64,000 nucleotides of DNA. Origin: Xanthomonas arboricola (GTDB lineage: Bacteria > Pseudomonadota > Gammaproteobacteria > Xanthomonadales > Xanthomonadaceae). Where the stretch lies: positions 430,716-494,715 of the forward strand of contig NZ_QREM01000009.1 of assembly GCF_003353015.1 (NCBI RefSeq). The letters run 5' to 3'. Shown here in pieces: positions 13,936 through 22,513 of the stretch. Every line of letters starts with the position of its first letter. Position 1 is the first letter of the stretch. The notes under the pieces were generated by a model. It was given only the letters and a program-made list of their open reading frames with translations. It was not told where the DNA came from and did not search any database. The position numbers were made by a program, and so were the translations under genes.

Positions 13936-15444
13936 ATGCTCATGCCCTTTTTTCTCCGCGCCAGCCTGCTGGCCTGCGTCCTGCTCAGCGGGACGGCGCT
14001 GGCCGATGCGCCCGCCAAGACCGATGCAAAAGCCGACACCACACCCGATGCGGCGGCGGCCAAACCCGCGCCGTTGCCGGCCGATGCCAGCGTGCGGCAA
14101 AGCACGCGCGTGGCCGGGCGCTCGCTGAGTTACACCGCAACCGTCGGCACGCTGCCGGTGCGCGACGCGCAGGGCAGGACCACCGGCGAGGTGGTGTTCA
14201 CCGCCTACACGGTCGATGGCAAGGACCGCCCGGTGACCTTCGCGTTGAATGGCGGACCCGGCGCGTCGTCGGTGTATCTGAACATGGGTGCGATCGGGCC
14301 CAAGGTGGTCGGGTTCGGCGCCGAAGGCGACAGCGCGTCGGCACCGGCGGCACTGCGCGACAATCCGGGCACCTGGCTGGACTTCACCGACCTGGTGTTC
14401 ATCGACCCGGTCGGCACCGGCTTCAGCCGTGCCCTGGTCGGCGACGACGAGGCCAAGAAGCAGTTCTACAACCCGCAGGCCGATGTGGAATATCTCTCGC
14501 GCGTGGTCTACGACTGGCTGCTCAAGAACCGCCGCCTGCAGGCGCGCAAATACCTGGTCGGCGAAAGTTACGGCGGCTTCCGCGGCCCGCGCATCACCCA
14601 GTACCTGCAGACCCGCCTCGGCGTGGCGATGAACGGCGTGGTGCTGGTGTCGCCGTATCTCAACCCGACCCTGGACGACAACAGCGATGTCTCGCCGCTG
14701 GCGTGGATGATGACGCTGCCCTCGATCGCCGCCGCGCACCTGGAGCGCCAGGGCCAGCTCAGCGACACGGCGATGCGCCAGGTAATCGACTACACCCGCG
14801 GCGACTACGCGGTGGCGCTGATGAAGGGCCGCACCGACCCGCAGGCCAGCGAGGCGATGCTGCAACAGGTCACCCGCATGACCGGGCTGGATCCGGCCTA
14901 TGTACGCCGCTCCGGCGGGCGCCTGGAAACCCAGGCGTACCTGCGCGAGGTGTTCCGCGACAAGGGCGAGCTGGGCAGCCGCTACGACTCCAACGTCACC
15001 GCGTTCGATCCCTTCCCCAACGATCCGGAGCAGCGCGCCAACGATCCGCTGCTGGACAGCATCATCGCGCCGACCACCACCGCGATGGTGGACTTCGTCA
15101 CCCGCGTGGTCGGCTGGAAGGTCGATGCGCGCTATCAGGCGCTCAATTACGACGTCAACAAGCTCTGGGACTGGGACGACGAACTGCGCAAGGGCGCGGT
15201 CACCCAGCTGCGCCAGTCGGTGGCGATCGACCCCAAGCTGCGCGTGCTGATCGCGCATGGCTGGAACGATCTCTCCTGCCCGTTCATGGGCTCGGTGCTG
15301 ACGGTGGACCAGATGCCGGCGATGGGCAGCGACCCCAAACGCGTGCAGGTCCGCGAATATCCCGGCGGCCACATGTTCTACAACCGCCCCGACAGCCAGT
15401 CCGCGTTCCGCAACGACGTCAGGGCGCTGTACGAAACCCGCTGA
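13936..15444 (+). CDS. Secreted S10-family serine carboxypeptidase
   Basis: A 502-residue exported peptidase that should remove C-terminal residues in the periplasm or outside the cell. A signal peptide covers about residues 1-23 (LLACVLLSGTALADA). The S10 signatures are NGGPGASSVYLNMGAIGP near residue 105, the nucleophile Ser211 in VGESYGG, Asp445 in AHGWNDLSCP and His479 in PGGHMFY, so the triad is complete. The region between residues 25 and 50 is Ala/Lys/Asp-rich linker. It stands alone between repeat-bearing gaps. Confidence 0.9.
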   Translation: MLMPFFLRASLLACVLLSGTALADAPAKTDAKADTTPDAAAAKPAPLPADASVRQSTRVAGRSLSYTATVGTLPVRDAQGRTTGEVVFTAYTVDGKDRPVTFALNGGPGASSVYLNMGAIGPKVVGFGAEGDSASAPAALRDNPGTWLDFTDLVFIDPVGTGFSRALVGDDEAKKQFYNPQADVEYLSRVVYDWLLKNRRLQARKYLVGESYGGFRGPRITQYLQTRLGVAMNGVVLVSPYLNPTLDDNSDVSPLAWMMTLPSIAAAHLERQGQLSDTAMRQVIDYTRGDYAVALMKGRTDPQASEAMLQQVTRMTGLDPAYVRRSGGRLETQAYLREVFRDKGELGSRYDSNVTAFDPFPNDPEQRANDPLLDSIIAPTTTAMVDFVTRVVGWKVDARYQALNYDVNKLWDWDDELRKGAVTQLRQSVAIDPKLRVLIAHGWNDLSCPFMGSVLTVDQMPAMGSDPKRVQVREYPGGHMFYNRPDSQSAFRNDVRALYETR

Positions 15445-15646
15445 GCCCCCACCATCGCCGGCCGCACACGCGGCGGGCGATGCATCAAGCCAGCCGCAAG
15501 ACAATGCGCAACTAGCCGCGACACCACCAAGCAGCGCAATCACCTTCCCGACCGCCGCGCACACGCATTGCACCGTCAATCCGACGTGGCACCAGGCGCC
15601 GCTGACTCACATCAGCCGCACATATCAGGAAGCGCACCAGCTGCTA

Positions 15647-15692
15647 CGAATCCCGAATCCCGAATCACCATCCCCGATTCCCGATTCCCCAT
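15647..15692. repeat. GAATCCC-type short tandem intergenic repeat, copy 2
   Basis: About six degenerate units: three of CGAATCCC/CGAATCAC, then CCCCGATTC, CCGATTC and CCCATTC. They end directly at the stop codon of the minus-strand gene at 15693. Compare the window start, where the same unit abuts the nlpD stop. The similar placement at two gene ends suggests a Xanthomonas-type mobile or replication-slippage repeat. Confidence 0.65.
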
Positions 15693-16454
15693 TCACAACG
15701 CCCCGGCCCGAACAGCCTCCACATTCCACCCCAGCCACTCGTACACCCGATACCGCGCAATGCCCAGATACTCGTGCAGGGCGACATCGGCCACGGTGAA
15801 GTTGTAGCTCTGCGGCAGCCATGCCCACGACGCGGTCAACCAGTCCGAGCGTACCGGCGTGGCGTCGATGCCGAAATGGCGGAAATACAGCTCGGCGCGC
15901 CGCAGATGCGTGGCCGAGGACACCAGCACGACCCGGTCGGGGCGGTACTGGCGCAGCAACGGCTGGCTGAACTGCGCGTTCTGCCAGGTATTCATGCTGG
16001 ACGGCTCCATGATCAGGTCGGCCTGATCGATGCCCAGCCCGATCAGTACCTTTCGATACACCACCGCCTCGGACAGGCCCAGCCCGCGCGCGTCGCCGCC
16101 GCTGATCTCGATCCTGCAGTCGCCGCCATGCGCGCGGCACTGCCGGTACAGCCGCGCCGACTCGACGATGCGGCCGTAGGCGAACATGTTGGCCTCGGCG
16201 GTGGCGTCGGGGCCATCCGGCCGCACCGTCCCTGCGCCCAGCAGCACGATCATGTTGCGCGCGCGCCAGTCGTTGAAGTCGTTGACGCCGGCCTGCTGCA
16301 ACCCGTGCAGCATCCAGCTCGCCAGCGGGCCGCAGCCGACCAGCAGCAGCAGGGCCAGCGTGCCCGCCGCCAGTGCACGCGCACTACGCCGCCAGCGCCG
16401 GCGGCCGATCAACCAGGACAGCAGCAACAGCACGCACACCAGCGCAAGCATCAT
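15693..16454 (-). CDS. YdcF/ElyC-like DUF218 membrane protein
   Basis: A 253-residue protein with two N-terminal membrane helices (about residues 1-16 and 27-45) and a DUF218 domain. The domain shows MIVLLGAGTVRP near residue 68, ISGGDARGLGLSEAVVYRKVL, EPSSMNTWQNAQFSQPLL and VVLVSSATHLRRAELYF. ElyC-type members are linked to envelope and peptidoglycan precursor homeostasis. The activity of this one is unknown. It is transcribed towards the repeat at 15647. Confidence 0.85.
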   Translation of the reverse strand: MMLALVCVLLLLSWLIGRRRWRRSARALAAGTLALLLLVGCGPLASWMLHGLQQAGVNDFNDWRARNMIVLLGAGTVRPDGPDATAEANMFAYGRIVESARLYRQCRAHGGDCRIEISGGDARGLGLSEAVVYRKVLIGLGIDQADLIMEPSSMNTWQNAQFSQPLLRQYRPDRVVLVSSATHLRRAELYFRHFGIDATPVRSDWLTASWAWLPQSYNFTVADVALHEYLGIARYRVYEWLGWNVEAVRAGAL

Positions 16455-16573
16455 CGGCGCGTTTCCTCAGGCAGGACGTGGGGATATCAGAGTCGAACCG
16501 GATGCGCTGTAGCAGGACACCCTGCAGTCGGCGCGCATGCTCGCCGACCGAGGTGACGAGCGCGCGACATCGC

Positions 16574-17701
16574 TCAGGTCCAGCCGAACCATTCGAAGCA
16601 ACGCAGAATCACATACGCCACGCCGCCGGCGGCCGGGATGGTCAGAATCCAGGCCCAGACGATGCGCTCGATCACGCCCAGCCGCAGCGAGCGCGGATTC
16701 TTGGCAAAGCCCACGCCCATGATCGCGGTGGAAATGCTGTGCGTGGTCGACACCGGCATGCCGAAGTGCGCGGCCACGGTCAGCACGGTCGCCGAGCTGG
16801 TCTCCGCGGCAAAGCCGTGGATGGGATGCAGCTTGACCATCTTGTGGCCCAGCGTCTTGATGATCTTCCAGCCGCCGGAGGCGGTGCCGGCGGCCATCAC
16901 CACCGCACAGGTCAGCACGATCCACATCGGAATGCCGGCGCCTGCGGCCAGCCCGGTGCCCGGATGCAGGAACGACAGCCAGCCCGGCAGGTCGTCCAGT
17001 GCACCGGCCGACTGCGCGCCGATCAGGGTCATGGCGATGATGCCCATGGTCTTCTGCGCGTCGTTATGGCCGTGGGCATAGCCCATGTAGGCGGCCGAGG
17101 CGATCTGCGCCTTGCCGAAGAAGGCGTTGACCCAGCGCGGACGCGCCAGCCGCCCGATCGGCCCACCCAGCCTGGCCATGCCGGCGATGATCGCCCACAG
17201 CAGCAGCATCACCACGATGCCGAGCAGGAAGCCGGCGATCGGCGAGGTGATCATCGGCACGAACACCTTCCACAACAGGCCCTTGTTCTTGGCCCAGTTG
17301 CCGATGTTCTCCGACCAGATCAACGCGTTCCAGTTGTTGTGCGCGGCGGCCAGGCCGGCGCCGCACAGCCCGCCGATCAGCGCGTGCGAGGACGACGACG
17401 GCAGGCCCTTCCACCAGGTGATCAGGTTCCAGATGATGCCGCCCAGCAACGCGCACAGGATCACCTGCGGGGTGACCTCGACCACGTTGGTGTTGAGCAG
17501 CCCGGAGGCGATCGTCAACGCCACCGCGGTGCCGGTGAGCGCGCCGATCAGGTTCATGCCGGCGGCCAGCATCACCGCCCAACCCGGCGACAGCACCTTG
17601 GTGGCGACCACGGTGGCGATGGAGTTGGCGGTGTCGTGGAAGCCGTTGATGAACTCGAACACCAACGCCGCCAGGATCACCACCAGGACTAGGGTAAGCA
17701 C
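16574..17701 (-). CDS. Low-affinity inorganic phosphate transporter (Pit family)
   Basis: A 375-residue polytopic membrane protein of the PiT family, which imports phosphate (or metal-phosphate) with protons. The two family repeats are visible as INGFHDTANSIATVVATKVL near the N-terminus and GYAHGHNDAQKTMGIIAMTLI past the middle, with SSSHALIGG and PVSTTHSISTAIMGVG. It lies nine bases downstream of a DUF47/PhoU-like gene, a standard pairing. Confidence 0.93.
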   Translation of the reverse strand: MLTLVLVVILAALVFEFINGFHDTANSIATVVATKVLSPGWAVMLAAGMNLIGALTGTAVALTIASGLLNTNVVEVTPQVILCALLGGIIWNLITWWKGLPSSSSHALIGGLCGAGLAAAHNNWNALIWSENIGNWAKNKGLLWKVFVPMITSPIAGFLLGIVVMLLLWAIIAGMARLGGPIGRLARPRWVNAFFGKAQIASAAYMGYAHGHNDAQKTMGIIAMTLIGAQSAGALDDLPGWLSFLHPGTGLAAGAGIPMWIVLTCAVVMAAGTASGGWKIIKTLGHKMVKLHPIHGFAAETSSATVLTVAAHFGMPVSTTHSISTAIMGVGFAKNPRSLRLGVIERIVWAWILTIPAAGGVAYVILRCFEWFGWT

Positions 17702-17710
17702 GCGGCGACC

Positions 17711-18337
17711 TCAGCTGTTCTTCAATACGATCTGGTACACCACCACCCCGGCCTCGCGGCAACGGTCGATGGCCTTTTCCAGGATCTCGAAGAATTCCTT
17801 GAGCAGGAACATCTGCAGCGTGTCCAGGCGGCCGGAATAGATGTCGCGGTACAGCTCGAGCATCAGCCGGTCGGCTTCGTTTTCCAGCATGCGCAGCTTG
17901 TCGTTGAGCGCGGTCATGCGATCGATGTTCATCTGCGGCAGGTCGGTCACCATCTCCACCACCACCGCGGCGGCCTGTTCCAGCATCGCTGCGCGCGGGG
18001 CGAAGTCGATGTGCTCCAGGTGCTTGGTGGCCAGCGAGTAGCGGTCGGCGAACTTCTCGACCTGCTTGGGGATCTTGTACAGCGCCGACCCCAGCGCTTC
18101 GATGTCCTCGCGCTCGATCGGGGTCATGAAGCTGTCCACCAGCGCCTGGCCGATCTTGTCGGAGGCGGCGCGTTCGCGCAGGCGGGCCAGCTTGAAGGCG
18201 TCCAGCGCGGGTTGGCGGTCGGACGTGCGCATCATGGCGTGCAAGGCCTTGGTGCTGTCGTAGGCGGCCTGCGCCGCTTCGTTCAGGAGCGCATAGAACT
18301 GCTTGCCGGAACCGAAGATGGTCTGCAACGAGAACAT
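17711..18337 (-). CDS. DUF47 (PhoU-like) partner of the phosphate transporter
   Basis: A 208-residue, mostly helical protein of the DUF47/YkaA family, structurally related to PhoU. It carries the segments MTPIEREDIEALGSALYKIP and ENEADRLMLELYRDIYSG and ends ILEKAIDRCREAGVVVYQIVLKNS. Members accompany pit genes and are thought to tune transport. The start at 18337 (MFSLQTIFGSG) fits the family; an upstream extension of 34 codons is unlikely. It is the first gene of the two-gene operon. Confidence 0.9.
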   Translation of the reverse strand: MFSLQTIFGSGKQFYALLNEAAQAAYDSTKALHAMMRTSDRQPALDAFKLARLRERAASDKIGQALVDSFMTPIEREDIEALGSALYKIPKQVEKFADRYSLATKHLEHIDFAPRAAMLEQAAAVVVEMVTDLPQMNIDRMTALNDKLRMLENEADRLMLELYRDIYSGRLDTLQMFLLKEFFEILEKAIDRCREAGVVVYQIVLKNS

Positions 18338-18610
18338 GGGGGGAGAACTTCCTGCCGTCGAGGGAGAGACGGACGCCAAGCGCGAATTATGACCGTTCCA
18401 TGACCTGTCTGGGTATCTCGGCAGCGCGGCGGCCTTCACATCGGCATTTCCTGGCTCGAACCACCCTGTGGTTTGCTAACATGTCGCCGCGCCCTCGGGT
18501 GCACCCTATGGAAGACGACCCTATATTCCCCCGTTGCCGCCCCGTCCTCGTACGCGCCGGCCAACCCAGTGCTCGCCCGCCCTCCCCTTCACTGACCGGG
18601 GAAGACGCCC

Positions 18611-19951
18611 GTGGTTGAGTTTCTGATCGTCATCGCGCTGATCCTGTTGAACGGCTTCTTCGCGATGTCGGAAATGTCGCTGATGACCTCGCGCAAGAGC
18701 CGGCTGAAGCAGATGGCCGGCTCCAGCAAACGCGCCGCACGCGCGCTGGCACTGGCCGAAAGCCCGGAAAACTTCCTGTCCACGGTGCAGATCGGCATCA
18801 CCCTGATCGGCATCCTGACCGGCGTGTTCGGTGGCGAGGCGATCGGCGAGGCCATCAGCAGCTGGCTGCAGGGGCTGTTCCCGGCACTGTCGGCCTCGTT
18901 CGAACTGGTCGGCAAGCCGCGCCCGTATTCGGTGGTGATCGGCAGCACGCTGGCGGTGGCGCTGATCACCTTCCTGACGCTGATCTTCGGCGAACTGGTG
19001 CCCAAGCGGCTGGCGCTGCGCAACTCCGAGGACATCGCCGGGGTGGTGGCGGTGCCGATGGCCTGGCTGGCCAAGATTGCCGCGCCCGGGGTGTGGGTGC
19101 TGGCGCGCTCGACCCGGCTGGTGCTGCGCATGCTCGGCATGGGCAAGGACGAATCGGCATCGGTGACCGAAGAAGAGATCCGCATGCTGGTGGCCGAAAG
19201 CCACGAGGCCGGCGTGATCGATGCGCACGAGCGCGACATGATGAACCGCGTGATGCGGCTGGGCGACCGCACCGCCGACAGCCTGATGACCCCGCGCAAC
19301 CGCATCGCCTGGCTGGATGCCAACGCCGAGCCGGAACGCAACCTGCTGGTGATGCGCGAGCACGAGTTCTCGCGCTACCCGGTCTACCGCGGCAGCGACC
19401 AGGACATCGCCGGCGTGCTGGAGGTCAAATCGCTGGTCACGCGCATGGATGGACATGGCGCGCACCTGTTCCAGGCGCTGCGCGACACCTTGTTCGTGTC
19501 CGAATCCACGCATGCGATGAAGCTGCTGGAGATCTTCCGCGAAGAGCAGCAGTCGATGGCGCTGGTGGTGGACGAGTACGGCGAGATCCGTGGCTTGGTG
19601 ACCATCAGCGACCTGATGGGCGCGGTGGTCGGCCGTCTGCAGGCGGTGGAAAACACCGACGAGGATGCGCTGGTGGTCACGCGCGCCGATGGCTCGCTGC
19701 TGATCGACGGGTCGCTGCCGGTGGAGGAACTGCGCGAAGTGCTGGGCGCCGAACTGCCGGAAGCCGACGAAGGCGACTATCACACGCTCGCCGGGCTGTG
19801 CATCTACTACTTCGGGCGCATTCCGCAGGCAGGCGAATTCTTCGACTGGGCCGGCTGGCGCATCGAGATCGTCGACCTGGACGGCGCGCGCGTGGACAAG
19901 CTGCTGCTGAGCCGCATCGGCGACGAGGGCAGCGATGACATCGTCGGATAA
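18611..19951 (+). CDS. CNNM/HlyC-CorC family membrane protein with CBS pair
   Basis: A 446-residue protein with an N-terminal DUF21/CNNM membrane domain (LILLNGFFAMSEMSLMTSR at the start, LIFGELVPKRLALRNSE near residue 127). A CBS pair follows (about 200-335; SLMTPRNRIAWLD and LVVDEYGEIRGLVTISDLMG), then a C-terminal CorC/HlyC transporter-associated domain. Such proteins are linked to magnesium or cobalt efflux; the older label is haemolysin. The start is GTG at 18611. It overlaps the next gene by 17 bases. Confidence 0.9.
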   Translation: MVEFLIVIALILLNGFFAMSEMSLMTSRKSRLKQMAGSSKRAARALALAESPENFLSTVQIGITLIGILTGVFGGEAIGEAISSWLQGLFPALSASFELVGKPRPYSVVIGSTLAVALITFLTLIFGELVPKRLALRNSEDIAGVVAVPMAWLAKIAAPGVWVLARSTRLVLRMLGMGKDESASVTEEEIRMLVAESHEAGVIDAHERDMMNRVMRLGDRTADSLMTPRNRIAWLDANAEPERNLLVMREHEFSRYPVYRGSDQDIAGVLEVKSLVTRMDGHGAHLFQALRDTLFVSESTHAMKLLEIFREEQQSMALVVDEYGEIRGLVTISDLMGAVVGRLQAVENTDEDALVVTRADGSLLIDGSLPVEELREVLGAELPEADEGDYHTLAGLCIYYFGRIPQAGEFFDWAGWRIEIVDLDGARVDKLLLSRIGDEGSDDIVG

Positions 19952-20606
19952 CGGCGCACCGCCGCCGGATGCGGCCGACGGCGAGCAGATGCGCTATCGC
20001 AACGAAGGCATCCGCAGCCTGCTGGCGGCCTTCAGCGAGGGCGATCCGTCGCAGGTGCTGCGGGTGCGGGAGATCCTGGCCGACCTGCAGCAGAGCGCGT
20101 TCGGCGTGTTCCTGTTCCTGGCGATCCTGCCCTCGTTCATTCCCATTCCCGGCGTGGCCGGCGGCATCAGCGGCCCGCTGACGGTGCTGATCGGGCTGCA
20201 GATGCTGTGCTGCCTGCGCAAGCCCTGGGTGCCGCGTTTCATCGGCGAGCGCGGGCCGCGCCGCAGCACCAGCCAGCGCTTTGTCGCGCGGCTTGCGCCG
20301 ACGCTGCAACGCCTGGACCGGCTGCTCAAGCCACGCCTGCACGGCATGCTGGACCGGATTCCGGCGCAGATGGTCACCGGCGTGCTGCTGGTGCTGGTCG
20401 GCGTCCTGCTGACGTTGCCGATCCCGTTCACCAACTACCTCTTCGGGCTGATCCTGCTGCTGTTTGCGCTGGCGCTGCTCGAACGCGACGGCGCGTTGCT
20501 GCTGGTGGGCTGGGCCGCTGCGCTGATCTCGGTGGCGGTGTTCGGCATCACCTCGGACCAGTTGCTGGAACTGATCCGCGGCTGGTGGCCGGCTGCCTGG
20601 CGCTGA
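19935..20606 (+). CDS. ExoD-like exopolysaccharide synthesis membrane protein
   Basis: A 223-residue protein of the ExoD family. After a polar N-terminus it shows AFGVFLFLAILPSFIPIPGVAG near residue 55, a family hallmark, and three to four hydrophobic segments ending near residue 210. ExoD is required for exopolysaccharide production in rhizobia, but the biochemical role is unknown. It starts inside the end of the CNNM gene and is therefore probably co-translated. Confidence 0.85.
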   Translation: MTSSDNGAPPPDAADGEQMRYRNEGIRSLLAAFSEGDPSQVLRVREILADLQQSAFGVFLFLAILPSFIPIPGVAGGISGPLTVLIGLQMLCCLRKPWVPRFIGERGPRRSTSQRFVARLAPTLQRLDRLLKPRLHGMLDRIPAQMVTGVLLVLVGVLLTLPIPFTNYLFGLILLLFALALLERDGALLLVGWAAALISVAVFGITSDQLLELIRGWWPAAWR

Positions 20607-20635
20607 GCGCGACGACCGGCGGTCGCGGAGCGCGA

Positions 20636-21136
20636 TTACTTCAGATCGACCACACGGTTGTCCGACAGGCTGCCGGTATCGTCGGTCACGGCCGCCATCA
20701 CGAAGTACAGCGCCTTGCCCAGCAGTCCGCTCGGGCCGTCCCAATACTCGGCCGATTCGGCGCGCACGTGGATCAGGCGCAGGTTCGGGTCGTCCTTGCC
20801 GCCGGGGAAGAACACCTTCATCGCCGGCGACCACAGCTGCTCGATCTTGGCGCGGTCATCGACCACGCGTGCGGTGCCGGCGACCGACACGTAGCTGTTT
20901 TTCGAGGCCGAGGCATAGGCCACGTTGACACGCGGGTCGGCGGCGATTTCGGCCACCTTCGGGCTGTCGGCGGCGGTGGCGAACCACAGGTCGCCATCGA
21001 ATTCGACTTCCTGCGTGCCCAACGGCCGGCTCACCAGTTTGCCGTCGGCCGACACGGTGGTGAACATCGCGATGTCCACGCCGCGGATCAATTCCGCCAA
21101 CTGCCTGATGCTCTCGCTGCGTTCCTGAAATTGCAT
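20636..21136 (-). CDS. General stress protein 26-like flavin-binding protein
   Basis: A 166-residue protein of the pyridoxamine 5'-phosphate oxidase-like split-barrel fold. It has the segment MFTTVSADGKLVSRPLGTQEV near residue 24 and the core LWFATAADSPKVAEIAADPRVNVAY. Homologues in Xanthomonas bind FMN/FAD and are stress-related. The physiological substrate is unknown. It is convergent with the ExoD gene and 60 bases downstream of the luciferase-like oxidoreductase gene on the same strand. Confidence 0.88.
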   Translation of the reverse strand: MQFQERSESIRQLAELIRGVDIAMFTTVSADGKLVSRPLGTQEVEFDGDLWFATAADSPKVAEIAADPRVNVAYASASKNSYVSVAGTARVVDDRAKIEQLWSPAMKVFFPGGKDDPNLRLIHVRAESAEYWDGPSGLLGKALYFVMAAVTDDTGSLSDNRVVDLK

Positions 21137-21196
21137 GCTGGTGTTCCCGATGGAGGTGCATGCATCTGAGCGGATCGCCGCGCAAAGCGACGTGAA

Positions 21197-22198
21197 TCAC
21201 GCAGGGGTCACGTCCAGCTCGCGGCAGGCCGCTGCGGCGATTTCGAACGAGCGCAAACGCGCGGCATGGTCGTAGATGTTGGCGGTGAACAGCAGCTCGT
21301 CGGGCGTGTGGCGCTCGATGAACTCGGCCACGCCCTGCGCGATCTGCTCGGCATCGCCCAGCACCGTACAGGCCAGTGCCCGCTCCACGCCGGCCCGTTC
21401 GTGCGGCTGCCAGAAGCTGTCGATGTCGTCGATCGGCGCCGGAATCTTGCCCGGCTTGCCGCGCCGCAGGTTGACGAAACTCTGCTGCTGGGTGGTGAAC
21501 AGGCGACGTGCCTGCGCTTGGGTCTCCGCAGCCACCACGTTCAGGGCCAGCATCACGTGCGGCTTGGCCAACTGCGCGGACGGGCGGAACTCGCGGCGGT
21601 AGATCGCCACCGCCTCGTCCATCGCATCGGGCGCGAAGTGCGAGGCGAACGCGAACGACAGGCCCATCGCCGCGGCCAGCCGCGCACTGAACAGGCTGGA
21701 GCCCAGCAGCCATACCGGCACGTCGAGCCCGGCGCCCGGCACCGCCTGCACCAGTTGCCCCGGCACGGCCGGGGCGAAGTAGCGCAGCAGCTCGGCCACG
21801 TCCTGCGGGAAGTGATCGGCACTGTCGAAGTAACGGCGCAAGGCACGCGCGGTCGGCTGGTCGGTGCCAGGCGCGCGGCCCAGGCCCAGGTCGATGCGCT
21901 GCGGATACAGCGAGGCCAGCGTGCCGAACTGTTCGGCCACCTGCAGCGGCGCATGGTTGGGCAGCATGATGCCGCCGGCGCCGACGCGGATGGTCCTGGT
22001 GCCGCCGGCGACGTGGCCGATCAGCACCGCGGTGGCGGCGCTGGCGATGCCCGGCATGTTGTGGTGCTCGGCCAGCCAGTAACGCTGGTAGCCCCAGCGC
22101 TCGGCGTGCTGGGCCAGATCGAGCATGTTGGCGAAGGCGTGGGTGGTGTCGCTGCCTTCGCAGACCGGCGCCAGGTCGAGCACGGAAATGGGCGTCAT
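21197..22198 (-). CDS. LLM-class flavin-dependent oxidoreductase (YhbW-like)
   Basis: A 333-residue bacterial-luciferase-like monooxygenase. Signatures are [21 protein letters not shown] at the start, [23 protein letters not shown] near residue 39, [17 protein letters not shown]-like sequence, and the group-specific [11 protein letters not shown]. The YhbW branch acts with reduced FMN supplied by a separate reductase. Substrate unknown. It is probably in one operon with the stress flavoprotein gene downstream. Confidence 0.9.
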   Translation of the reverse strand: MTPISVLDLAPVCEGSDTTHAFANMLDLAQHAERWGYQRYWLAEHHNMPGIASAATAVLIGHVAGGTRTIRVGAGGIMLPNHAPLQVAEQFGTLASLYPQRIDLGLGRAPGTDQPTARALRRYFDSADHFPQDVAELLRYFAPAVPGQLVQAVPGAGLDVPVWLLGSSLFSARLAAAMGLSFAFASHFAPDAMDEAVAIYRREFRPSAQLAKPHVMLALNVVAAETQAQARRLFTTQQQSFVNLRRGKPGKIPAPIDDIDSFWQPHERAGVERALACTVLGDAEQIAQGVAEFIERHTPDELLFTANIYDHAARLRSFEIAAAACRELDVTPA

Positions 22199-22513
22199 CG
22201 GATGACTCCGGGGAATGAATGATGTGCAAGAGATGGGGCTGGCCAGGCGGCTTTGCCACCGGTCCAGGCAGCGCTGGGGGGGATTACAGCATTCCAGTGG
22301 TCGAACAACGGGTGCCTGCGCGATCTGCCACCCTTGGCCGCAGTGCAGGTGGTTGTCCCCTCGCCGGCCGGCGCCATGCGGCCCTCGGTGCCGTGGCGCG
22401 CGCCGTCACCGGCGCAACGGCGCAGGTGCGCGGTTCGGTCCGCGCACGCGCAAGCGGGCGCTGGAACAGCGTGTCGCCGGCGTCGGCCGCCGACGTGGCG
22501 CAGCTAGCGGGTG
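22199..22513. other. Gene-free boundary between core genes and the accessory island
   Basis: These 315 bases separate the luciferase-like gene from the end of the ABC exporter gene. Both flanking genes are on the minus strand. No supportable coding sequence, tRNA or clear terminator hairpin with a T run was found. It marks the left edge of the accessory island, but no integrase, direct repeat or tRNA attachment site is visible. Confidence 0.4.

Noticed and set aside
16527-16548. Hairpin GTCGGCG / CGCCGAC between the pit and ydcF-like genes
   Set aside because: Short stem, no T run; not strong enough to call a terminator.
22199-22513. Island attachment site
   Set aside because: No tRNA, integrase or direct repeat could be found at either edge, so an integrative-element origin is not supported.
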